Shown here piece by piece: positions 49,099 through 59,994 of a DNA stretch of 64,000 bases (its first letter is position 1; each line of letters starts with the position of its first letter). The notes under the pieces are model-generated. The model worked only from the letters and a program-made list of their open reading frames with translations, had not been told where the DNA came from and did no database searches. Position numbers and translations under genes: made by a program. Source of the stretch: Copromyces sp. CBS 386.78 (Eukaryota > Ascomycota > Sordariomycetes > Sordariales > Sordariaceae); contig MU839082.1 in assembly GCA_030685235.1 (NCBI GenBank), forward strand, positions 766,748-830,747, in the 5' to 3' direction.

Positions 49099-49534
49099 GA
49101 GGAGCTCTATCCGCACGTGGATAAAACTCTATCCGCACGTGGATCTACTTTTGTTTTCTAACTATAACTTAGTCAAACTTTAATGTATAAAGCCAAAAGT
49201 AGTACCAAATTACTTAACGATTTTTAACGAATTTTTACTTATAAGTCTCAACCTTATAGCCCTAAGCGTCATCTAAATCCTACTTTCTTGGACTTTTAAA
49301 CTTTTAATCTTCCTAATTATTTATTTATTATAGCTTCTTTACCTAAAGTTTTCTTAGGCTAGCTGGTATATACCTTCTTTGGAAGGGTGGTGTTAGGTAG
49401 AGAAAAAAATGAGAAAAAATATGATATACTTTTTACCTCCTTATTAAACTTCTTCGTGCTCCAAAAAGACATTGAAATTCAATTTTTTTTCCACGTGCGG
49501 ATAGAGTTTTATCCACGTGCGGATAGAGCTTCTC
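49099..49534. mobile_element. MITE 3, 436 bp, 8-bp TSD TATTAATA
   Basis: The termini GAGGAGCTCTATCCGCACG (left) and GAGAAGCTCTATCCGCACG (right, inverted) form a TIR of about 48 bp. The 12-bp motif CTCTATCCGCAC occurs at positions 7-18 and 29-40. Perfect duplications TATTAATA lie at 49091-49098 and 49535-49542. The interior is not RIPed and has no coding capacity; the open frame across its right end is incidental. Its termini resemble those of the larger element that starts 232 bp to the right. Confidence 0.92.
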
Positions 49535-49757
49535 TATTAATAATAATAATAAATAGAATACTAGCGGTAGAAATTACTATATAAATAAAGAGATAGGATA
49601 ATAATAAAATAATAAATTCGTAACGTATATTACGTATATAATATTAAAATTTGGAGGGAAATATATAATACTATAAAAATATTACGATTCTAATAATTTT
49701 AGCGTACTTATTAATTCGAATAAAGATAGTATATAATACGAAAAAACTAAATTTTAT
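49535..49757. other. AT-rich spacer between MITE 3 and the 3.7-kb TIR element
   Basis: The stretch contains TAATAATAATAAT runs and nothing recognisable as a gene. It lies between two insertions of the same transposon family. Confidence 0.5.
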
Positions 49758-49765
49758 TATATAAA

Positions 49766-52700
49766 GAGAAACTCTATTCGCACGGGGATAAAACTCTATT
49801 CGCACGAGGATCCACTTTTTCCCTTACATATATCCCTAACCCTCGCGCAGCCATAAATATTATATGTATTTTTTCAAAAATTTCGCCTAGAAATCTGGGT
49901 ATTACTATTCTTTCACGCGTAATATTAGACTGCAGTACCTAAACTAAATACGCACCCCTATATCGCACTTTATAGGGCATTTTACAGCGTACTTTATAGG
50001 GTACTTAGCGGTACAGTCGCACATCGCAATTGTATATTATAGTCGTATATCGTTCGTCGCTTAATTAAATTCAATTGATCGATTAATTAATTGTATTCAA
50101 TCTATATTAATTTATATATTAATAATCTATTTGGGTTTTATTGTAAAATCGAATAATTTAATTACTAGAGAAAATTTTAGAATCTCCTAGCGAGAGCTAG
50201 CGAGTATTCTAAAGTGCTAGCGAGAATATTAGAGTCTCCTTCCTTTATTAGCCTTATATACTAGCAATCTGTATACTGCGCCGTTGAATATTAATTAGAA
50301 TATTAATTAGCGTACTTCCTTTTCTCGTAGTACTAGTAATATAATTTCTTCTACCCCGGGTAAATTTACTAATTCCCTTTATACTTCTTCTTTTTATTTA
50401 TTATATATTGCTACGGGGCTAGCTAAGTCTTTTCCTTTATAATTCGCAGTCAGCCTTATCCTCTTCTTCTAAATTAATACCCTTTTATAAAAATTGGTTT
50501 TAGTAGATAGAAGGCGTTAAGTGCATTATAATTGTAGGTTAATGGCTACGAGAAGGCTTTAAGACGTTACTTCGTTCCGGGGGACGGCTATGAGGGCGAG
50601 GTTGTAATGCCTATATGCGCATTAGAGTTATTGAGGGTAAGGGAGTTTAGGTATTAATTAGCGTAGTTAAGCGGGGAGCGTAAAGGTTATTAGCGAAGGG
50701 TATTGAGTTGCGAAGTTTGCCTTATAAATACTTTATACGGTTAAAATTATAATATTTAAAATATTTATCTTCGTTAGTAAAACCTTTCGTAAACTATTAG
50801 TAGGGGTAAAAATCTAATTTTAATAGCTTTAATAATAGTAGTCGGGTAATAAGACTAGGGTATAATATATGCGAGTATAGTAAATTAAATTGCTTAGTAA
50901 ATTTGCTAGTATATAGTTTAAGAGGATTGGGTTTTAGATTCCTATCTATTAGAATTATACTTAGAATAATACGATATTGTTTAGTAATTAATTCGAGTGC
51001 CCGTTAATATACTTAGTGCGGTGCTTCCCCTAGTTAGCCTACATTGAGATGTTTTTACTAGGTAAATTTTATTTCTTTATTATTATATTTATCGATTCGA
51101 CGTTTTATAGTACGAAGGAGGTTGAAACTTTATATAACGGCTATAATAATTAGATTATTATTTATATGTAATACGATAATTAGTATATTGTATAATATAT
51201 AGGGTGTAATATGGCCTAGTATAACGAATAAGGTTAGGATTTAGGAAGGGGGGGATTTAGGGCGGGATAGAGAAGGTTGGAGGGGGGTGGAGAAGGCTGG
51301 AGAGAGATTTAGTTATTATTACCGCTAATAATAAAACTCTTTAAATTTCAGTTAATTAATTTAATTAGCGAAGTGGTATAATGGCTAAAGTTAAACTTTT
51401 TATTAATATAATAGGTGGCCTACTCTTATTTAACTACTATGTACGTCTCTTTTAAGTATGTAATAATTGTGGTCTATTATTTAAAGAAGTTTTCGAATTT
51501 TTTTTAAATAGTATTGAATATTTTTATTATATAGGTATAGTATACATACTTTTAGAGATTGTAAAGTTTAGTACATAAATATTCTACAGTATTAAGGAAG
51601 GTACTTAATTAAATTATATTATTTACTAATTTATTTATATATATAATAATACGTTTATCCTCTTTATTAAGTTCGCTAAAATTCGTTATATTATTAGGTA
51701 AATATTTTAGTTAATTTCATTAAGTTAATTGGGTTATCCGCTATATTAATATTAATATTTCTTAGTAGAAATGTGCCTAGTTTGTAGCGGCATAAATACA
51801 ATTAATTTAGGCGGCGACCTTTTTATCCTATTTACATTTAATATTTAATATTACGTTTTTATTAATATAAAAAATATATAATTAGGAATGCGCGTTTGGG
51901 TAAATTTATTTAATAGCCGACCTTATTATTAAATTATAATTTATAATAGTAATTAACGGTTTAACGGCGCTAATAACTTTACGATGAACGTTAATTTAAT
52001 TTATTAATTAGTTAAATCCCTTTTATTTCTCGTTATTAATAAGGTTAAAACTATAGTTAAAAATATATTTAGTATTAATTATACCGATAATTTAGAAGAA
52101 GGCGAAATTCTTATTGTTAGTTTTATACGTATTATCGTATATTTAAATAATAGGATGCTAGCGCTAAAATTCTTTATACTAAGGATTATTCTAGAAGAGG
52201 GTAATTAATTTATTTTCTTAATTAGTATTTGCCTAGTTAACATTAAAGTAAACCCCTTTCTTTATAAATAACTTTATAGTAAATTGGAAAGGGTTGTAAT
52301 TTATATTAGATTGCTTTTTAAAGGTATATTAAAGATTCTCTAGCTATCTAGTCGTAAAATAGAAGTCTAGAAATTAATCGCGTAGTTACTTAGTAATCTT
52401 ACGGTTTTTAATAGTAGGGCGGTTGAAGTATTATATAATAAAGGTTTTATACTTAACTTCGAAGACCCTATAAATTTATAACATTTTAGCGGGAGGATGG
52501 GTATAATAATTATAGCCATCTTTAAACTCGAAAATCTACTATTTAAAATTCGTTTTAAGCGTTTTAATAACCCCTTTTTAAGGATATCCCCGTTTAGCTA
52601 TAGATATTAAACGGTTGCGGGCAATTGAAGGACGGATTTCGCTAATTGAATACGCGAAATCTACCTTTATATAATTAAAATCTTTAATTAGATTACTAGA

Positions 52701-53446
52701 ACGTATTTTGATTAGTTAATAACCTATTTCTCTACCTTAATTTTTAACCGCCTTAATAAATTTATTAAAGGTATTATATATAGTAATAAAAATAGGGTGT
52801 CGTTCGTCGTATATACTATTACTATTTAGATTACCGTTATTTCTATTATTTAGTTAGGTAGAGGTAGGTTAAGTAGAGGTAAATTCGGTTGGGAGGATAG
52901 GATCGATTTCTATAGGTTAGGTAGAGGTAGATTTAATTAGATGAGCTAGGGTATTATTGGCGAGGAGGGCAGGGTCGATAAGATCGTCGGGAATATTCGC
53001 GCTATAATCGTACGTAGCCGTTAATTGGATCGCTATATCGGCTATTTGCGTTACAATTAGTTAAGGAAACGTATAGAAAAAATGACGGATTATTTTTTAT
53101 TGTTAATAGATGCTAGCGCCTTGTTTACTTAGTAATATTTCGTAATGTACGATATAGTAGATTGATTTCGTAGATGGGGGTAATAATATAAGAGGTTTGG
53201 TGGAGGAAGCGATACGATACGATAATACAAATCGCTAAGTATAACGATAGATTATTAGGCGGTTTGTATAGTACGATATATAGGGGTTTGAATGTATAAT
53301 AGGGTGTAATGTAGGGGCTTGGCGGGCGCGGTACGAGAGGAACTGGGCGGGGGCGGTAACGGTCGTATAGGGTTAGGGATATATGTGAGGGAAAAAGTGG
53401 ATCCCCGTGCGAATAGAGTTTTATCCCCGTGCGAATAGAGTTTCTC
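49766..53446. mobile_element. 3.7-kb TIR DNA transposon with 78-bp TIRs, TSD TATATAAA
   Basis: The first and last 78 bp are inverted copies with two mismatches and contain the 12-bp motif CTCTATTCGCAC twice, 22 bp apart, followed by GGATCCACTTTTTCCC and CCCTAACCCT. Perfect 8-bp duplications TATATAAA lie at 49758-49765 and 53447-53454. The 8-bp duplication fits hAT, KDZ or P-type superfamilies; the long GAG-starting TIR recalls Mutator-like elements, so I leave the superfamily open. Plus-strand coding fragments with moderate RIP extend over about 51780-53110, but no transposase motif is recognisable. Subterminal repeats such as CACTTTATAGGGCA/TACTTTATAGGGTA lie at 49967-50005. Confidence 0.9.
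51780..53110 (+). pseudogene. Decayed ORF inside the 3.7-kb TIR element, possible transposase
   Basis: The plus strand reads fairly continuously with relatively few stops for this window (for example NLEEGEILIVSFIRIIVYLN near 52085-52150 and LIDASALF near 53105). A stop often sits where TGG or CAG would be expected. The position inside an element with intact TIRs suggests the transposase, but I see no catalytic DDE motif or zinc finger that I can name. It could equally be cargo or another protein. Confidence 0.35.
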
Positions 53447-53454
53447 TATATAAA

Positions 53455-55308
53455 ACGATAAAATTTCGATATTAATTATTATATAAGGGCGGTATATATA
53501 TATAGATTGAAGATATATATAAATAGGTTTTATAATAATAAATTTATATAGCGTATTAATAATCGTTTCTAACCCGTTATTACTTTATAGGGGAATTTTA
53601 AAAATATAATATATTAGAAAAGGCGTTAGCGAAAATTAAGTAAGTCTACTCCTAAAATTCCTTTACGAAATAAAATTCCTATTTATTTACAAAATTCCCC
53701 TATAAAGTAATAAATACTTATAAATAATAAATATTAAAATAATACTAATATATTCGTTTTATAATCTAGGCGTAAGTAGGCTACGAATTCTAAATTCCAA
53801 AAGTAAATATTATTATTTATATCTTTAACCGTTTTTATAGCATTATAAAAGGATTCTAACTCTTTATCGATTATAGGCCTAGCAATAATAAATTTTAAAT
53901 AATTAATAATATAGGTAGGCTCTCTGCAGTTCAATTAATTATTACTTTTATAATTTAGTTTAAGGAAGGATAATATACTTTTAAATAATTCCCTACGTAA
54001 TTAAGCCCAGTTCGCTTTATTAAAAATAATACCCTATTTACTTTAATCGATAAAATTTCTAATTAATAAATTTAAAATAATAGCCGGTTTATTATAAATA
54101 TTATTATTAATATAATAGAGCCTTTCTTTATAATTCGTATATATACCTAAGAAATTAGGCTATATAGCGAAATAAAAATTCTTTTAAATTATATTATATA
54201 TAGCCTACTTTTTAATTTTTAAGCCGTATAATACTAAAATTTACCTAAATATTATTTTATCCTTTTTAAAGTACTTTAATAAATTAAATTCTAAAGATAT
54301 TTCGGATAAGAATATAAAAAATTCTTCCTTATTTCTAAATTTAAATAAAAATCCGATATAAATTTTATTTTCTTTAAATACACCCTAAAAATCGGTAATT
54401 ATATAAATATATGCTAATCGACCGATACAAATATTTAATTTAAATTTTAAAATTAAATATCGCATTTCCGATTTTAAAAATCTTAAATAATATTTTACAA
54501 GAATTTTTACTTCTTAAAATTAAACCTACTATTTATTAAATAGTTTAAAGTCTCCTCTTAATTATAAGGGAGCCCGGTAAAAAAATAAATATAGCCGTAG
54601 TTAATTCGAATTATACGGGTAGAATAATTCTTATAAACCTATTAATAGAAGTAAATACTATCCTCCGTATCCTTAATTACTTATATACTATACCGGGTAT
54701 AATAGAAGTTTAACGGTCGTACTAAAATAGGAACTAAAGTTCGTAAAAAACTTCTAACTAATATAATATATAGTATTAAGGGTATATAAATCTTCGTTTA
54801 AGTATATACCTATATATAACCTAGGGAAATAACTATTATCAATAGGGATTATATATAATAGCGATAAATATATTAATATTCTAGGTCTAATTTCGTCTTA
54901 TAATAAATATTATATTAATATTTATATAATTGGAATATACTATAAGGACTATTATATATAGATTAATTAAATTAAGGATGTAAATTAAATTTAACGTATA
55001 TATAGTTTAAAGGATTATAAATAATATTATAGTTTATTATTTATATAAATTCAAATTAGATATTATTTTATAATTTAAATATTTTATTAAGTAATTGTCC
55101 CTCCCTATAAAAAAAAATATATTGAATCATTATTATATTATTGCGTAAGTAACTTAGTTAATTATATAAAAGAAATTATAGTTTATTCGTTTATATTAAA
55201 AAAAAAAAGGTTTATAATAAAATTCGAACCCAAAACCTACCAAAAATATTTATTAGTAATTAAATTACTAAACTATACAAATATCTTTTAAATTAAATTC
55301 TAATAATA
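53455..55308. other. RIPed AT-rich region, no gene recognised; contains a 137-bp foldback
   Basis: No coding similarity is recognisable on either strand. The only clear structure is the inverted repeat at 53577-53713. The 66-codon minus frame around 53734-53934 has no recognisable features. 55190-55215 has a poly-A run. Confidence 0.45.
53577..53713. repeat. Perfect 23-bp inverted repeat, 137-bp foldback
   Basis: The arm at 53577-53599 (core ACTTTATAGGGGAATTTT) is the exact reverse complement of 53691-53713. The spacer is 91 bp. No flanking duplication is evident. Both arms are identical although the region around is RIPed. It may be a tiny foldback element or a hairpin-forming relic. Confidence 0.85.
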
Positions 55309-55321
55309 AATAATTTAAATA

Positions 55322-55408
55322 GGGGGGATGGCTCAGTTGGGAAGATCTGAGCTTGGTTTCCCTCTCGAATCTTTCAAAAGGTTGTAGGTTCGAATCCCGC
55401 TCCCCTCC
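55322..55408 (+). tRNA. tRNA-like head with intact Pol III A and B boxes
   Basis: The acceptor stem GGGGGGA pairs with TCCCCTC (one G-T). The A box TGGCTCAGTTGG and the B box GGTTCGAATCC fit the consensus perfectly. The T arm is GTAGG-TTCGAAT-CCCGC, where the two non-pairing positions are RIP-type changes. A GCTCAG/CTGAGC stem replaces a normal D arm, and no standard anticodon arm with U33 can be drawn in the 31 nt before the T arm. At 87 nt it resembles a class II tRNA but is better read as a SINE promoter than as a working tRNA gene. A TTTT at 55422-55425 could end short Pol III transcripts. Confidence 0.65.
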
Positions 55409-55409
55409 C

Positions 55410-55434
55410 TTCCATCCGATCTTTTCGGATGGAA
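55410..55434 (+). other. Perfect 9-bp hairpin after the tRNA-like head
   Basis: TTCCATCCG and CGGATGGAA are exact complements around the loop ATCTTTT, which contains the run TTTT. It directly follows the tRNA-like acceptor end and may stabilise or terminate the RNA. Confidence 0.75.
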
Positions 55435-56143
55435 ATCTTCCCCGCTGTCTCCACTAAATACAGCGTTAAAAATGTGGGGGCCCCCGCCTAGTCCAGAACC
55501 CTAGTACTACGTAATTGGGTACGTAAGGAAAAATCTCATCTTTATTCGAAGATAACGGCTTCTCTTTCCGCTTCCGCTAATAGGGTTTGGAATTGGAACT
55601 CTACTGCAAAAATCCGTTCTAGAACTACGGTACTAGTTCGAACCAAAACCCGCCCGGTTATATAATATCGACTAATTAACTATCTTATAATTCCCGGTCT
55701 TTAAATATATTCCTTATATATAGCCGATAAAGGTTATATCGGCGAAGAAACGCTTAAGAAATAAGACCCCGTCTCCCTACCCTCGATACCTTGAAGATAG
55801 GATAAAAAAGAAGTAATACCCGCTACCGAGGCAATTAGTCCGGGTAGGGAGGCGGGGTAACTAATTAGAAGCAACCGAGAAGTTCCTACCGGGAATAGCG
55901 ATAGCTATCTAAAATAGAAAACGAATTTAGAAGAATCCGATATCCTCCTAGGCTCCCGTAGTAAGATAGGATAAAAGTAGGGGATAGGGTTAGGATTAAA
56001 GGAAGGAAACTAGAAGTTTTTATCCGGATTTCAATAATACGGTTTTTCCTCTAAACTAGAACGGAAGTAGCACCGTATACCTATTAAATAGACTAGTTAC
56101 ACTAGTTAACGTGATAAGACCAATAATAATAATAATTTAAATA

Positions 56144-56442
56144 CTAATTTAGAATATATATTAATAACTCTTTTAATTTTAATTACGTAGTGTAGCGGAA
56201 TAGTGCTACGTATAATATAAATTTTAAAGGAAGATTTATAGTTAATTAAAAGTTAATTTAAGGTTGATTTAAGGGTTATTAATATATATTTTATTTATAT
56301 TTATATATTTTATAGCCTTAATTAATATTACTTTTTTCTATTTCTCTTTTACTTTTTATTATTGCCTATTATTACTATATATTAATTCCCTAATACCCCC
56401 CGCTTACTATATATTTACTTCCTCTAATGTATATAAAGTATA
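56144..56442. other. Spacer between SINE-like element and MITE 4, no gene seen
   Basis: AT-rich, with pyrimidine runs on the plus strand around 56320-56420. I see no gene or repeat in it. Confidence 0.5.
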
Positions 56443-56450
56443 TTAATAAA

Positions 56451-56868
56451 GAGCGACTCTACTCGCACCGTAGGGAAACTCTATTCGCACCGTCAATAAA
56501 TTTTAAACTTCTAGGTTTATCTCGGTGAAAATAAAATACATAAACATAAAAGTAGGACTAAAATACTTCTTAAATTTTGATAGATTTTTCAATCTACTCT
56601 AGGCCTTTTACTACTCTTAAATCGGCTAGGTTTTTCTTATATTTAACTTTAGTAATCTTAAATTTTAATACTTCTAAGCACCTTCCAGTTTAAGACTTTA
56701 TATACGGCGTAGACAAGTAATGTGAGGCTTAGAAAATGAAGGAAAAAATAAGGAAAAATCTAGGCTAATATACGTACTTAGAGCCCCTTTACCTATAGAG
56801 AAACTTTAGATTTTCTTTTCGTTTTACGGTGCGAATAGAGTTTCCCTACGGTGCGAGTAGAGTCGCTC
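56451..56868. mobile_element. MITE 4, 418 bp, 8-bp TSD TTAATAAA
   Basis: The termini begin GAGCGACTCTACTCGCACCG, and the 12-bp motif occurs at positions 7-18 (CTCTACTCGCAC) and 29-40 (CTCTATTCGCAC). The right end mirrors this exactly. Perfect duplications TTAATAAA lie at 56443-56450 and 56869-56876. The interior is AT-rich but has CA and TG in normal amounts and no coding capacity. The first 21 bases equal those of the element starting at 63906, its likely larger partner. Confidence 0.92.
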
Positions 56869-56876
56869 TTAATAAA

Positions 56877-57440
56877 ATAATTAAAATATAAATCGATTAA
56901 AAAAGAGGGGTAATTATTAGGCTATAATACTTCGATTTCAACCCGACGAAAATATTAATATTAAAGTACCGGATATTTTTCGAATAAAAAATTTTAAGCT
57001 ATACTAATTATAAATTAAAATATATATATAATCGTACCTAGCGAAATCTTTTATCGTTAAGCGGAAATTAAATATAATAGTAAAAGTAAATATATATTCT
57101 ATACGTATAATATAAATTATATTTTTATTATAATTTAATTATTAAATTAATTATAATTATTTAAATAGCGTTTACAATTTATAATAACCTTATAAAATAT
57201 TTAAAACGTATATATAATATTCCTAAAGAATATTTATATATCGGTTTGTATAGAGCTATAAAAATTAAAATTTATATAATTTATATTAATATATTGTTTA
57301 TTTAATTTCGAATATTCTAGAATTAATATATATAAAGGTAGTATAATAGTTTTATAGTTTTTATAACCTCTAGTCGTCCTATAATTACCCCTTTCCTATA
57401 TAAGCCTTTAAAACTAATTATATTATACGCGGAAGGAGAG
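56877..57440. other. RIPed AT-rich sequence, no gene recognised
   Basis: No domain or RNA feature is visible. Low-complexity TATA-type sequence dominates. Confidence 0.45.
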
Positions 57441-57624
57441 ACGGAAAATATTATAGATAGGGATAAAGAGGTAGAAATAGAGGATATTATAGACGGGGAA
57501 AATAGGGGGGAGACGGGGAATATTATAGAAAAAGGGGTAGAGGGAAAAGAAGAAATAGAAATAGAGGATATTATAAACGGGGAAGATAGGGGGGAAACGG
57601 AGGATATTATAAAAAAAAGGGTAA
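57441..57624 (+). repeat. 84-bp in-frame acidic tandem repeat at the LINE insertion site
   Basis: The motif AGAAATAGAGGATATTATA starts at 57473 and again at 57557, exactly 84 bp (28 codons) apart. In the plus frame both copies read EIEDII-D/N-GE-N/D-RGET, a Glu/Asp-rich protein repeat. The LINE 3' end follows at 57625 and cuts off the repeat, so this is the remnant of an older coding sequence, origin unknown. Confidence 0.7.
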
Positions 57625-57635
57625 TAATAATAGTC

Positions 57636-59994
57636 TTATTCCCTATGCTATTTATCTATAGCGCTTTATTGGTATGGGGTACTTCTCTTAGTTCTCTAGA
57701 GGAAATTGTACGGCGATAAGCGCCGTCGGATAAAAACCGCCAGCTCCTTTTAGTCGCGAATGAATTGCGCCTACTCCATCTCGATTCCATCTATAGTAGT
57801 ACTTACCCACCGCTTTAGTAAATAAGCTACTTCCCCTCTACTATTTTCGATTTAATATTAGAATAATCGAAATACTATTTTCGTACGCCGTTCCTTCTTC
57901 TTAAACCGCTTATAATAATTATCCCTTCCTTATCGTTTATTTTTATTCCCGCTTCATTATTATCTTCTAAATTCCTACGATTCTACTAAAGTTTATATAA
58001 ACGTAAAGGCCCTTCCTTTCCCTCTATATAAAAATTCTTCCCCGCCGCTATCTTTCGAACTTTCTTTTCTTTCTTATTTAATTAACTTTTAAAATAGCAT
58101 CCTCTTTTATTAGCCGTACTCCCGACCGTCCTTCCGGCTATATATTTAACCCTTTAAGTTTCGTAATTTACATTAACCGTAATACTATTAAATATAATAT
58201 CGACTTCGTCTATATAATAAATTTTCTGTCCTTTAAATTCGCCCGTTCCCCTATACCCCCTTTTTCTCCGGCGCTTAAATTCCAAACCTTTATTCGGGTA
58301 TTAATTTCTAACCCCGCTTTCAACCTTCTTTCCGGTTAATAAATCTTTTTTATTTTTACGCTTACTTCCCCTTCTCTCCGCTAATTATATTAATTAATAT
58401 TATCCGCCGTACTCTTTATTTCTATTATAACCTACAATTTACCAACTACATTTATAATATTCCGTCTTTTAATATAATTACATTCCGTACGCTCTTCGCG
58501 GAATATACTTATTATATTAATATTAAAAGTAAATTTCCTCCTACGGTTTTCTTTTCGTTTTCTTCTTTAACATTCTTCGAAACGTTAGTAAATAGAGCGC
58601 TATTTATCCTATTATTAATATAAAATATATATTAAATATTCCGTTAAGTTATTATAATAAATGTAATGCTATTTAAATTATAATTATTATTTTATTCCGT
58701 TCTTAGAATAATATTAGTCCCCTAATTTATTATTTCTATAGCGCTTATATTAATTTCTTTAAGGATATATATAAGCGTTTAACTACGGATAACTTTTTAT
58801 ATAACTTTAATATCCTTCTTTACTATTAGAATATAAAAATCGAAGATTATTTATATAAGGGATATTGTAAAATATTTTTAATTAATCGTCCTACTATTCC
58901 TATTTTCAGCTTTAGCAAAAGAAGTATTAATATTAGTTCTTTAATAATAATTAATAACCTTATTAATCCTCTTCCGGCTAATAAAGATTAAATTTAATAG
59001 TACTACGAAGTTATTAGGAATTAGGAATTAATATTTAATATACTTTACGAATTCCTTACTTACGAAGAATATTAATTAATTATTTCGGTATTATTTTCGT
59101 AATTAGGTAATTATTGTAATTAGTGCAATTTAATTCTTCCTCTTCCTATTTTTTTTATATTTTTTTATTTTAGTATTATAATCGAACGTATTTACGAATA
59201 CCGCGCGAATTTATTATATTACTCTCCTTTTAATTCGATTATTAAACGGTACTTATTTAATTTATTAAATTATAATACTTATAAAAGGATTTTTTCAATT
59301 TAGGTTCTATCGTTTAAATAAATTTAGAATTCTTCTTTTATTTGTAGTTAATTGGCTATTATTATTTAATAGTCGGCTATTTGTAAATAATTTAAAATAA
59401 TATATACGAAATTTTTTTTACTTATATTATAAGAATAAATTAGCATTATAATATCCGGAATTTTCTTCTGGAAGAGGAAAGACCGGAAATTTATAATTTC
59501 TATCTTTATTTAAATAAAAAGGAAATTCTTTATTTTAAATAATAAATATTATTCGTCGTCGTCTTCTAATTATTAAGTTTCCTCCTTTTTTTATTTTATA
59601 CCGATTATATATTATTTTATAGTATTATTATTAAACTTTGGGTTAAAATCGGCGATAATAAATTTATATTATCGGCCTAATTTAATTATTGCCGCCGCTA
59701 ATTAATAATTATAGTATAATATTTATTTTCTTATTATTATTTTTTCTAATTACTTTTTATAATTTGTAGCGGTTAATTTTAATATTTATAATAGGGGCGG
59801 CTACGCCCTTATTATTAGAAGCGGACTTATTACAATTATTAGAAATTTTTCCGTCGATATTTATTCTTTAACCTATTTAATTTTAACAATACTACTTTTT
59901 AATTTATCGGCGGGTAACCGACTTTTTATTCTCTTTATTTAAATATAATTAATTATTTAAATTATAATCCTTCGGACGAACCCTATTTAATTCG
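57636..59994 (-). pseudogene. C-terminal and 3' part of the LINE, shared with the copy at 524-2891
   Basis: This is the segment present in both LINE copies. Sense coding fragments include an acidic EDDDE (59565-59550) and a KLGRRYEFTIADFNPKF-like stretch near 59680. Tad-type LINEs often carry RNase H after RT, but I could not locate its catalytic pattern with confidence. The terminal 250 bp are likely 3' UTR and retain balanced composition (CGCCAGCTCCTTTTAGTCGC near 57738). Confidence 0.6.

Larger units (their letters stand above)
55322..56130 (+). mobile_element. tRNA-headed SINE-like retroposon, 809 bp, 13-bp TSD
   Basis: The same 13 bases AATAATTTAAATA occur at 55309-55321 and 56131-56143. 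The insert begins exactly at the first acceptor base of a tRNA-like sequence and ends in a triplet tail CAATAATAATAAT, the layout of a retroposed SINE: Pol III head, unrelated body and simple-repeat 3' end. The body contains a perfect 9-bp stem (55410-55418 with 55426-55434), a palindrome GGGGGCCCCC near 55482 and a 17-bp inverted repeat (55766-55782 with 55842-55858). The head is un-RIPed; the part after about 55640 is partly mutated. Its length is large for a SINE, so a composite origin is possible. Confidence 0.7.

Noticed and set aside
49387..49584. 65-codon plus-strand frame
   Set aside because: It spans the right part and TIR of MITE 3 and adjoining AT-rich spacer.
49837..49846. CCCTAACCCT/AGGGTTAGGG resembling telomere repeats (also near 210, 53370 and 63968)
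   Set aside because: Each occurs at the same place inside the termini of the TIR transposon family, not in arrays, so it is part of the subterminal sequence and not telomeric.
55322..55408. Calling this an ordinary functional tRNA gene
   Set aside because: No anticodon arm with U33 can be drawn, the D arm is abnormal, and the sequence is flanked by a 13-bp duplication 809 bp apart, pointing to a SINE head.
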